Below, one piece after another: positions 16,294 to 24,419 of a stretch of 64,000 nucleotides of DNA. Position numbers and translations under genes: made by a program. Numbering within the stretch: position 1 is the first letter of the stretch; every line of letters starts with the position of its first letter. The DNA lies in NCBI RefSeq assembly GCF_007474605.1, contig NZ_VHKL01000004.1, positions 186,001-250,000 of the forward strand. Direction: 5' to 3'. The notes under the pieces were generated by a model, which saw only the letters and a list, made by a program, of their open reading frames with translations, did no database searches and had not been told where the DNA came from. The stretch comes from Rhodoligotrophos appendicifer. GTDB lineage: Bacteria > Pseudomonadota > Alphaproteobacteria > Rhizobiales > Im1.

Positions 16294-19200
16294 TCAGAAC
16301 TTGTAGGTCACGCGACCGACAACCGAGTGATCCTCGTGGTCGGAGCTGAAGCGTCCGTCGTAATCGACCATGAAGTCGAGGAATTCGGTGAGCCCGAACG
16401 TGGCGCCGGCGCCGACCACTGCGAAGTCCCGCGATTCTTTGGTGCCGATGACCGAGAAGCCCGATCCAGGTGCCGCCGCGAAGCTCGCATCGACCGTCTG
16501 GTAGCGATCAAGCCACTCATGCTGCCAAGCCACACGAAGTTCCGGAGCGACCGTCGCACCGCCCATATCCATCTGGGTCGCCACACGAGCACCCAGCTGA
16601 GTGTTGAACGAGTCGCCGTCGTTGGACTTCACCTTCAAAGCCGCACCCGAACCGTTCGAGCTCTCCTTGAAGCTGTCGTTCCAGGCCTTCACGTAGTTGA
16701 GTGACAGGAAGGGCGTCAGGCTGGCCGTCGGGGTCATCCAGTAGCGGTAACCCGTCTCGCCGTAGATCGACAGAACGTCGGTCTGCCACTTGCCCTTCAG
16801 GTCGTCGTTCACGCCGACCACGATGTCGTCTTTCTGCGGGAACGGGTTCACCGAGCCACCGCCGAAGCCGATGTTGCGGTGTGATTCGTTCCAGTAGTGA
16901 CCGTAGCCGAGGATACCGTGTGCGTAGTTCACACCGTTGTCCCAGGCGCCGTAACCGGCGATCTGCAGACCGTCATAGTCGATCTTGTTGCCGTTGGCGT
17001 TCTTGAAATCCATCTTGGAGTTCAGGTAGCCGCCGGTCAGACCAACCTTCCAGACCGGGTCGATCCCCCAATCCACACCACCGTAGATGGCGTAGGTGTC
17101 CTGGTTGTACTTCGGACCATTCGAGTCGCCGTCATCGCTCGACCACTGACCCGTCGCCTTCACCCAGACCTGTGCCTTGTTGGGGGCGCAGACGATGGCC
17201 GGAGCCGGAGCCGGGACGTAGAGGTCCGCGGTCGGGGTGATGGTGCCGCCGGGCACATCAGCAGAAGAGTACTGCTGGGGCACGTCGGTCACGGCGCAGT
17301 TGTCGTTCGGGCCGACCATCCGGAGCCGCTCGCCCACTGCGTTGTTCAGCAGACGGAAGGACCAGAGGGCGGACTGAAGCTGCTGGGCGTATTCCGCACC
17401 GCCAAGCTGGTTCAGGGCGTCGTTGTACTGACCGGGGGTCAGGGTGAAGAGATTGCTCACCAGGTTCACGAAGGCCGGGCTTGCACCAGGCAGGAACAGG
17501 TCGTCGTAGACATTCTCGATGCCGTCGCCGACATTTTCCTGGTTCTTGCTCAGGCCAGCGACATTGCCGAAGGCCACCCGCTCAACCACCAGATCCAGGT
17601 TGTTGGCGCCATCATCAACGAAGACCGGGTCCAGAAGCGGCGAGATCGATGCCACATTGTCCCACTCGCCGACGATCGGGTTCGCGCTGTCGATCACGTC
17701 CTCGTAGACGGTCACGTCGGCGTAGAGCCCGGCTTCCGGCAGGATCAGAACCGTTCCGTCGAGGCTGACATTGTCCGCCACGATGAAGGGTGCCGAGTCG
17801 GGCCGGATGTTCAAGCCCAAGAGGCTGCCGTCTTCCTGGGTGAAGTTCTCGACCACGGCGCCAGAGGGACCGTTGTAGAGATCGTCCACCAGGATGAGCT
17901 CGCCGCCCGTCAGGATGTTCAAGTCGCCAGGTCCGGCCACCACACCATTCAGGAAGGTCGTGCCCTCGGCCACGTTCACCTCGTCATTATCCCCGATGAG
18001 GATATTGCCGAAGATCGCACCGAAGTTGTCGCCACCGAGCAGATCCACCGAGAAGGCCGCGTTGGTGTTCACGACGTTGATCGCCGTGCCGCGGTGGAAG
18101 AAGTCTTCGCTCGATTCGAAGGCTTTCACACTGGAGACCGTGCGAGCGATGATCGTGCCACCGTCGTTGACCACGAAGCCGCCTGCCGTGCCCGTCGCCG
18201 TGGCGACCGCGATCCCGGTTGCCGCTGCGTTCTCGGCGATCGCCGTCACTTCCAGGACACCGGAGTTCAGCACCGTGCCGTCGAAGGATCCGGCGATGAT
18301 GCCGATGCCCAGGGCGCCGGCTGAGGAGGTCGTTCCGACAGCCTCGGCCTGTACAGTGAAGATGCCGGTGTTCTCGACGATCCCGTGCACTTCCGTGCCG
18401 GCAACCAGCAAGCCTACCGCCGTTGCGACTGCCGAGCCGATTTCGCTCGACCGCTCGCCGGCAACCGCCGTGGCGGTGACCGTGTAGTCGTCGGTGTTCA
18501 GGAAGTCGACATTGAAGCCATCATCCCCTGCCCCATCGGCGCCGATCATCACCGTGCCCACTGCGCCCGCTCCGGCGAAGTTGTTGACACCCGATCCACC
18601 GGCCGTGGCGTTTGCCTCGACAATGTAGTCGGCGGTGTTCTCGAAGGTCGCCGTGGAGCCGACTGCGATCTGAACCAGACCAACCGCCGTCGCCGACGCC
18701 GTGGAGAAGCCCAGACCCGTACCCTGCGACTCGGCGTTTGCCGAGACGTCGTAGATGCCTGAGTTCAAGAAGCTGACATCGGCGTTGCCGTCGACAGCCA
18801 CCGGAGAGAGAGCTGCCTGAATTCCACCGATCGCCAGAGCTCCGGCTCCCGCCGAGGTGCCGGAGGCGAAAGCATCCGCCGCCACTTCGATCAGGCCCGA
18901 ATTCGTCAGAGAGGCGGAAGCGTTTTGAGCCAGAGCCAGCTGGGCCACACCGATCACGGCCGCCGTGGCGCTGGCACCAGTGACTGCGATCGCATCGGCT
19001 TCGGCCGTGTAGAGCATCGTGCTGTCGACGCCGTTGATCAGTTCGACCGCGGCGGTCCCGCTGGTGAGATCGGCCACACCGATCTGGGCATGACCCAGAA
19101 GAAAGGCCGAGGCACCAACCGTCGCACCCGTGGCGAAGGCTGCGGCGCCCACATCCACCAGGCCGTCATTGGCGAAGCTGACGAAGCTGTTGTCCTCAGA

Positions 19201-22200
19201 GATGGCCAGCTGGAGCGCACCAGCGCCCACCGCCACTGCCGAGCCGCTTGACGCGGAGGCGGTTGCGACGAAGTCACCGATGATCGCGTTCGAGTTGGTC
19301 ATGATCGCGTCGGCGTCGTCTTCCGAGATCGCTGCCTGACCGATGCCGATGCCGCCGGCAATCGCCGCAGCCCCTGCACCGTTGGCTTCGGCATCCGCGC
19401 CGAAGGTGAAGGTGCCGGTGTTGTCGAAGTCGGCGATTGCGACATCACCGCCCGCTGCCACCTGGCCGAGACCGACCACCACCGCGCCGGCAACGGCCGT
19501 ACCGGATGAGGTGGCGAAGGCCGTGGCGTTGGCCGAGTAGTCGCCGTTGTTGACGAAGGCAGCATCACCGATGCCATCAACCCCAGCTGCGACCTGCAGA
19601 GCACCGATTGCTACGGCGCCCGCACCAGCTGCACTCGACGCCGAAGCCGAAGCGATGGCGTTGACGTCGTAGGTACCGTCATTGGCCAGGTCGGCGAAGG
19701 CATCATCGCCACCAATGCCGATCTGCGCGACACCCATGCCGAAGGCAATGGCGCCGGCTGTTCCGCTGGCAGCGACGGCCGCGGCGCTGGCGTTCACGAC
19801 GAAGTTCGCTGCCGTGTTGTCCGTCGCACCATTGGCGAAGTTCATGATGGCCGTCTCACCGGCACCGATCTGAGCCAGACCGATCCCTGCGCCGACTGCA
19901 ATCGCGTTACCTGTACCCGTGGCACTGGCCGCTGCACCACCAGACACCGTGTATTCGGCGCTGTTGGAGAAGCCGACATCGGCTACATCGTCAGGAGAGA
20001 TGCCAACCTGCAGGCCACCGATCGCGGCCCCGATCGCCGTCACGTCGTCACCACCGGCCGCCGTCGCATTGACGTCGGTGTTCATGGTGCCGTCGTTGAA
20101 GAGATCGACAGTAGCGTTGTCGCCAGTTCCCGTGGCCGCGGCGACCTGGGCGAAGCCCACGCCGATGCCGAGAGCGAAGGCGTCATCATCGGCGACTGCC
20201 GCTGCGTCGACGTCGACATTGTAGACGCCGCCTTGGCCATTGACCATGGAAGCGAGCGCGCTGTCGCCGATGGCGGCCTGGATGTTGCCGGCACCGAAGG
20301 CGATCGCCGAGGCGTCACCGAAGGTGTTCGTGGCATTGGCCACTGCGATGGAGGTTACATCGTAGGTGCTGAAGTTGGAGAAGAGGGCTTCAGCCGTCTC
20401 GTCGGTCGAGATCGCGACCTGGGCGCCACCAATGGCACCGCTCAGGGCGAAAGCCTCGCCGCCAACACCCGTGGAGGAGGCGAAGGCATCACCGATGACG
20501 TCGAAGTCGCCATTGTTGACGAAGTCTGCCGTCGCCAGGTTCTCTGCCGTGGCGACCTGGAGATAGCCCAGACCGACCGCTGCAGCGTTTGCTGATTCTT
20601 CGGCCGTTGCGTCGGCAAAGGCGCCGACGGCGTAGATGCCGGCTGTGCCGTTGTCGATGACCGCACCGGCTTCTTCGCCGCTGGCGATCTGTGCCAGGCC
20701 GGCGCTCAGAGCAAAGGCCTGTGCGTCACTATCAGGACCGACAGCTTCCGCCACGGCGATGGTGTCGACGGTGAAGGAGCCGTCATTGTCGAGCAGCGAG
20801 TTGGCCGTCTCGCCATTGGCGCTCTGGATCCCACCGATGCCGACACCGATCGCGGTCGCATCCGGGAAGGCTCCGCCGGAGGCGAAGGCATCCGCGGTGA
20901 CATCCACGTTGAAGGTGCCGCCATTGACGATCGACGCATTGGCGATGTGCGTGGCGTTGACAATCTGGATGGCACCGAGGCCCGCACCGAGGGCGAAGGC
21001 ATTTTCCGTGCCCTGCGCGTCGGCGAGGACGTCGACATTGGCCGCGCCTGGGTTGTTGAAGAGCGCAGTGGCGTTGTTACCACCCGCGATCTGCAGCGAG
21101 CCAAGGCCGAGGCCGATTGCCGTGGCGCTGACTGCCGTCGGGGCACCGAGGGCCGTGCTACCACCTGCGATCGCGTTTACATCAACGTCAAAGCTGGTCA
21201 GCGAAGTGTTGTTGATGACGGCCAAGGCGGTGTCGCTTGCCTGAGCCGACTGGATGTAGCCGATGCCTGCCGCAATGGCGAGAGGCTCGTCCACACCGAA
21301 AGCCTCGGCATTGGCGCTTACAAGAAGGCTGCCATCATTGTCGAACTGTGAAGTGGCGTTCTCTGAACCACTCGCCGACTGAAGACCACCCAATGCGAAG
21401 GCGAGAGCCGTAGCGTTTGCACCGCCACCCACTTCAGATGCGAAAGCATTGGCTGCGACGTCGACGGTGCCGTCATTATCGACGAGCGAGCTGCCGTTAC
21501 CACCAGCGTCGGCAACATTGACCATGCCGATCGCACCTGCGATCGCGAACTCATTGCCGGTCGCGGTTGCATTAACAAACAGGTCACCCGAGTTCAGGAA
21601 GTCGGCATTTGCGTCGTCGCTTGTGCTGACTGCGAAGGAGGCCTGTCCGAGAGCCAGAGCGAAAGGCGTCGCAACATTGTCGCTCAGGGGCTCGTTGGTC
21701 GCCAGCGCGTTGACGTCCATCGTGCCGGAATTGTCGACCACGGCGCTTGCCGGGCCATCTGCGAAGGCGCCAGCCACACCACCAACGGCGATCGCGGCAA
21801 CTGCATTTGAGTTCGTATCGTCGACAGCCACGGCGTCGACAAAGAGGTCGCCGTTGTTGTCGAGAAGAGCGTCATAGCCAGCGGCTGAAGTGCCGATCAC
21901 GGCGACGCCCAGGGCTCCAGCGAAGTTGTTGTCGGCGGTGCCGATGGCATTGACGTCAATCAGGCCGTCATTGATGACCGCCTGTCCGGTGTCGCCAGTC
22001 TCGAAGGAGATGATGCCAGCCGCCAGGACATTGGTCTCACCAGGGCCACCCGCCAGGCCACCGACGATGATGTCGTTGGTGTTGACGATGTCGCCATCGA
22101 CCGTGCCATAGCTCAGGATCCCCGCGGCGCCGACCGTGCTGCCACCCAGGGCAGTATAGTTGGCATTGATGTCACCCGCGTTGCTGATGTCGCCGAGGAC

Positions 22201-22413
22201 GAGCCCCGCATTCTCAATGCCAGCGCCTGGCTCGGTGATTACCCCGGTTGGCGTCACCTCGATAAAGTCCAGAGTTCCCGCGGCTGGATTGAAGACACCA
22301 CCCTGCGGCCCATTGACTGTGACGCCGGCTGCCTGCGCGACCGCGGCGGCCCCGACCACCATTCCGGCCAGTGAGGCTCCTGCGAGCAATCCCCGTACAA
22401 GCTTCGAATTCAT
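16294..22413 (-). CDS. Giant repeat-rich autotransporter (type V secretion)
   Basis: About 2,039 residues from ATG 22413 (a GGGGGGAG site precedes it; a GTG at 22428 is the alternative). The signal peptide spans about 1-33. The passenger (about 35-1480) is made of roughly thirty imperfect ~45-residue units built on A-D-F-x-N-x-G-x-F-x-V then Ala/Gly-rich AFALGAGIGxxQxA, fitting a beta-solenoid. A pertactin-like stem follows (GGDNFGAIFGNILIG...), then a linker (GGAEYAQQLQSALWSFRLL), and a C-terminal beta-barrel of about 290 residues ending in Phe, the outer-membrane assembly signal. Residues 8-1320 contain no Lys, Arg, Cys or Trp. Two Cys about 36 residues apart lie just before the barrel. It probably displays a long, acidic surface fibre; the ligand is unknown. 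Confidence 0.9.
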   Translation of the reverse strand: MNSKLVRGLLAGASLAGMVVGAAAVAQAAGVTVNGPQGGVFNPAAGTLDFIEVTPTGVITEPGAGIENAGLVLGDISNAGDINANYTALGGSTVGAAGILSYGTVDGDIVNTNDIIVGGLAGGPGETNVLAAGIISFETGDTGQAVINDGLIDVNAIGTADNNFAGALGVAVIGTSAAGYDALLDNNGDLFVDAVAVDDTNSNAVAAIAVGGVAGAFADGPASAVVDNSGTMDVNALATNEPLSDNVATPFALALGQASFAVSTSDDANADFLNSGDLFVNATATGNEFAIAGAIGMVNVADAGGNGSSLVDNDGTVDVAANAFASEVGGGANATALAFALGGLQSASGSENATSQFDNDGSLLVSANAEAFGVDEPLAIAAGIGYIQSAQASDTALAVINNTSLTSFDVDVNAIAGGSTALGAPTAVSATAIGLGLGSLQIAGGNNATALFNNPGAANVDVLADAQGTENAFALGAGLGAIQIVNATHIANASIVNGGTFNVDVTADAFASGGAFPDATAIGVGIGGIQSANGETANSLLDNDGSFTVDTIAVAEAVGPDSDAQAFALSAGLAQIASGEEAGAVIDNGTAGIYAVGAFADATAEESANAAAVGLGYLQVATAENLATADFVNNGDFDVIGDAFASSTGVGGEAFALSGAIGGAQVAISTDETAEALFSNFSTYDVTSIAVANATNTFGDASAIAFGAGNIQAAIGDSALASMVNGQGGVYNVDVDAAAVADDDAFALGIGVGFAQVAAATGTGDNATVDLFNDGTMNTDVNATAAGGDDVTAIGAAIGGLQVGISPDDVADVGFSNSAEYTVSGGAAASATGTGNAIAVGAGIGLAQIGAGETAIMNFANGATDNTAANFVVNASAAAVAASGTAGAIAFGMGVAQIGIGGDDAFADLANDGTYDVNAIASASASSAAGAGAVAIGALQVAAGVDGIGDAAFVNNGDYSANATAFATSSGTAVAGAVVVGLGQVAAGGDVAIADFDNTGTFTFGADAEANGAGAAAIAGGIGIGQAAISEDDADAIMTNSNAIIGDFVATASASSGSAVAVGAGALQLAISEDNSFVSFANDGLVDVGAAAFATGATVGASAFLLGHAQIGVADLTSGTAAVELINGVDSTMLYTAEADAIAVTGASATAAVIGVAQLALAQNASASLTNSGLIEVAADAFASGTSAGAGALAIGGIQAALSPVAVDGNADVSFLNSGIYDVSANAESQGTGLGFSTASATAVGLVQIAVGSTATFENTADYIVEANATAGGSGVNNFAGAGAVGTVMIGADGAGDDGFNVDFLNTDDYTVTATAVAGERSSEIGSAVATAVGLLVAGTEVHGIVENTGIFTVQAEAVGTTSSAGALGIGIIAGSFDGTVLNSGVLEVTAIAENAAATGIAVATATGTAGGFVVNDGGTIIARTVSSVKAFESSEDFFHRGTAINVVNTNAAFSVDLLGGDNFGAIFGNILIGDNDEVNVAEGTTFLNGVVAGPGDLNILTGGELILVDDLYNGPSGAVVENFTQEDGSLLGLNIRPDSAPFIVADNVSLDGTVLILPEAGLYADVTVYEDVIDSANPIVGEWDNVASISPLLDPVFVDDGANNLDLVVERVAFGNVAGLSKNQENVGDGIENVYDDLFLPGASPAFVNLVSNLFTLTPGQYNDALNQLGGAEYAQQLQSALWSFRLLNNAVGERLRMVGPNDNCAVTDVPQQYSSADVPGGTITPTADLYVPAPAPAIVCAPNKAQVWVKATGQWSSDDGDSNGPKYNQDTYAIYGGVDWGIDPVWKVGLTGGYLNSKMDFKNANGNKIDYDGLQIAGYGAWDNGVNYAHGILGYGHYWNESHRNIGFGGGSVNPFPQKDDIVVGVNDDLKGKWQTDVLSIYGETGYRYWMTPTASLTPFLSLNYVKAWNDSFKESSNGSGAALKVKSNDGDSFNTQLGARVATQMDMGGATVAPELRVAWQHEWLDRYQTVDASFAAAPGSGFSVIGTKESRDFAVVGAGATFGLTEFLDFMVDYDGRFSSDHEDHSVVGRVTYKF
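18150..22300 (-). repeat. Tandem ~45-residue coding repeats of the autotransporter passenger
   Basis: About thirty degenerate units, each near 135 nt, recur across the passenger. The sign is a recurring N-(D/S/N)-G-x-(F/Y/L)-x-V core followed by an Ala/Gly-rich stretch. The units differ strongly at DNA level, so they are old protein repeats rather than recent tandem duplications. Confidence 0.8.
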
Positions 22414-22596
22414 TTGTTCTCCCCCCACGGCCTACTGAGCCTGGTGACGTCCTAACTACTCGACCGTGAAGCTAACCAAACGGCCAAGACCCATCAACTG
22501 AAATGGCGTAACGAAGCCGGAAATGAGGCAGATGCGGTGGAAGCGTTGCCTGATTACAACAAATTCAACCATCTGCCTGCTGCCTAAAAACCAAGA

Positions 22597-22628
22597 GGCG
22601 CCACAATGCCAGCATAGGGCGCCACAAT
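22597..22628 (-). promoter_or_regulatory. Paired direct repeat, candidate operator
   Basis: GGCGCCACAAT occurs at 22597-22607 and again at 22618-22628. The repeat period is 21 bp, two turns of the helix, so two protein subunits would bind the same face. The distance to the autotransporter ATG is about 185-215 bp. No known regulator consensus is recognised. Confidence 0.5.
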
Positions 22629-22719
22629 TGACTTCTCGACCGAACGCTTTGATTCCGTTCGCTTCGACGCCACTGTCAAAACTACATTGATTTAAATTCG
22701 CTAAACCTTTGTAAAGACG

Positions 22720-22734
22720 TTAAGCGTGCATTAA
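22720..22734. promoter_or_regulatory. CtrA-type site TTAA-N7-TTAA
   Basis: A perfect match to the alphaproteobacterial CtrA consensus (two TTAA half-sites, 7-nt spacer) sits about 310 bp before the autotransporter start. It lies in an AT-rich patch, where chance matches are more likely. Confidence 0.4.
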
Positions 22735-22861
22735 TACTAATAATCTACTTTTGGTTGTAGTTATCGACTCGTGTATCACGTGATTCATAAAGACGCAGGA
22801 TCTGGAGTGATTCTCGCGGACGGAGCGAAAAGCGATTCTCTCCAGGCCTTTGCGATCCGCC

Positions 22862-22889
22862 AAAAAGCAAAGGGCGCCGAGGCGCCCTT
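22862..22889 (-). terminator. Rho-independent terminator
   Basis: An AAGGGCGCC and GGCGCCCTT stem (22870-22889) is followed on the minus strand by a T-rich stretch (TTTGCTTTTTG). It sits 35 nt after the stop of the single-pass membrane protein gene and ends that transcription unit before the autotransporter. Confidence 0.8.
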
Positions 22890-22923
22890 GTTTCAGTCGA
22901 TGAAATGATCCGTGTGCTGAGAT

Positions 22924-23694
22924 CTACTGCACTATCCGCTCAGTCAGGAGACGCAGCTCGATCCCTCCCCCCTGCCCGGAGATGTCCGACCACAACCCCA
23001 CATAGCCATCCTGCTTCGGATCCTTCGGGAACATCACGTCGAAGCTGAAGGGCTGAAAGCTGGTGGTCGGGGTGAAGACCAGCCAGCCGCTCGATATTGA
23101 CGGGCCGGAGGCGAAGGCGATGGCGAATCGCCCGCTCGGGCGCTGATCTGCCGCGCGCGCCCAGGCCGTGATCCGCACACGCTTGCCGGCTAGCTCGGTC
23201 ATGGTGGTGAGCGGCAGCGTCACGTAAGCGCCCTCGGTGGTGTTCACCGGACGGGCATTGGGGTTGGTGGAGCGGATGACCACGGTCGGATTGTCAGAGG
23301 ATGACGAGCCCTGCTGCACAGTCGATTCGGCAGCCGCCTTTATGGCCTGGAGCTCGCCGCCGAAGATCACCTTCTCCGTCGGGGCCAACACGATCGAGCG
23401 CGGCGCGTCGCCGCCTCCAGTGTTGAGGGTGCCGCGGCCGCCGAAGAGGAAATAGGCTCCGAGACCCAACAGAATCACCACCAGGAGGGCTGCTCCCGCC
23501 AGGATCAGAAGTCTCGGATTAATGCCCTTGGCAGCCGGTGCCTGATTGGCCGGCCGCTTGTGCGGCGGTGCCGCTGGGCGTGGTGGCTTGGGGCCCGTCT
23601 GAAACGGGTCCCGAAGCGGATCGAGTTTACGCGGTTCGTCCACAGAATCGTCCCAATCCCAGCGTGGGTCTTCGCCCCGCCCAATCTTGTTCAT
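22924..23694 (-). CDS. Single-pass membrane protein with periplasmic beta-rich domain
   Basis: A 256-residue protein of unrecognised family. Residues 1-60 are cytoplasmic, rich in Pro, Asp and Lys, with a WDWDD motif. One membrane helix spans about 61-84. The remaining ~170 residues are periplasmic and beta-rich (APTEKVIFGGE..., YVTLPLTTMTELAGKRVRITAWARAADQ), resembling carbohydrate-binding or jelly-roll modules by pattern only. It follows the ialB-like gene by 82 nt on the same strand and is closed by its own terminator. It may be an envelope anchor or a sensor of glycan. No enzyme motif is seen. Confidence 0.72.
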   Translation of the reverse strand: MNKIGRGEDPRWDWDDSVDEPRKLDPLRDPFQTGPKPPRPAAPPHKRPANQAPAAKGINPRLLILAGAALLVVILLGLGAYFLFGGRGTLNTGGGDAPRSIVLAPTEKVIFGGELQAIKAAAESTVQQGSSSSDNPTVVIRSTNPNARPVNTTEGAYVTLPLTTMTELAGKRVRITAWARAADQRPSGRFAIAFASGPSISSGWLVFTPTTSFQPFSFDVMFPKDPKQDGYVGLWSDISGQGGGIELRLLTERIVQ

Positions 23695-23776
23695 CCGTTC
23701 AAATCCAACAGATCGATGAAGAGGATCCGGGTCAAGTGACCAAGCTCCATGCTTCGTGCCCCCCGAAGATCATGGA

Positions 23777-24358
23777 TTAGTTGATCTGCTCGCTCAGATA
23801 ATTGTAGGCGTTGCTGAAGCCCTTCAGATCGAGTTCGGTCTGCACCAGCCGCTTGTTCGCCAGGACAAAGTTCACAGCGATCTTGGGACTGCCGTTCATA
23901 CGGTCCAGCAAAGCGCTGTCCAGGGGCATGGTGGCCTGACAGGAGCGCGGGCCACAGACGCTGTAGGCGATCTGCACCGGCTGAGACTGGCCAAGAGACA
24001 GCCTTATGCCGTCGGCCAGCGAGACGCCGGTGGGCGTGGTCAGGACGTTCACTAGCTTCTTGTCGGCACCGGAGACGATGCTCCAAGCGAACAGGACTTG
24101 CTTGGACTTCGGCACCACTCGGGTCTGACGCATGGAGCAGCGCTTGGCCTTGGCATTTTCCACACACGTGACGAGCCAGCCATCGAAGGCCTTCTCCACC
24201 TTGGTGGCCCCACCCTGAGCGGGCTGCTGGGCCGCCTGGGCCAGGACGGGCGCGGGCTGCGCCGCATACAGGACCACTGCAGCCGCGGCGGTCACGATGC
24301 CCAGACCATTCATGCCGGTGCGCGCGAGTCGCGAACGAAAACCGCTGATGGAAACCAC
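23777..24358 (-). CDS. Invasion-associated locus B (IalB) family periplasmic protein
   Basis: A 193-residue secreted protein. The signal peptide is about residues 1-41 (ending LYAAQPAPVLAQ). The mature part shows the IalB pattern: a W-x-V-x-C start (FDGWLVTCVENAKAKRCSMRQT) with paired Cys, a centre SVCGPRSCQA with two more Cys, and a basic tail. Four Cys can form two disulfides. IalB is named from Bartonella; free-living alphaproteobacteria carry it with no link to invasion, and its biochemical role is unclear. The start is GTG 24358 with AGGAG at a fitting distance. It lies between the TPR-sulfotransferase and the single-pass protein genes. Confidence 0.88.
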   Translation of the reverse strand: MVSISGFRSRLARTGMNGLGIVTAAAAVVLYAAQPAPVLAQAAQQPAQGGATKVEKAFDGWLVTCVENAKAKRCSMRQTRVVPKSKQVLFAWSIVSGADKKLVNVLTTPTGVSLADGIRLSLGQSQPVQIAYSVCGPRSCQATMPLDSALLDRMNGSPKIAVNFVLANKRLVQTELDLKGFSNAYNYLSEQIN

Positions 24359-24419
24359 TGAAAGACTCCTATTTGTTGAGGACGTATTGGCGGCGGTCAG
24401 CCCCCCCGAACCCGCATCC

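Larger units (their letters stand above)
22414..22923. other. Long non-coding region upstream of the autotransporter
   Basis: No gene is seen. From right to left it holds a terminator of the upstream gene, an AT-rich stretch with a TTAA-N7-TTAA site, and a paired direct repeat. This looks like a regulated promoter region for the autotransporter, with its leader of unknown length. Confidence 0.6.

Noticed and set aside
16897-18324. A 475-codon plus-strand frame opposite the autotransporter
   Set aside because: It arises from biased codon use of the repeat-rich gene; composition is unlike real proteins.
18150-22300. Repetitive DNA as a possible CRISPR or satellite array
   Set aside because: Units are degenerate, about 135 nt, in frame and lie inside a coding gene with no constant repeat.
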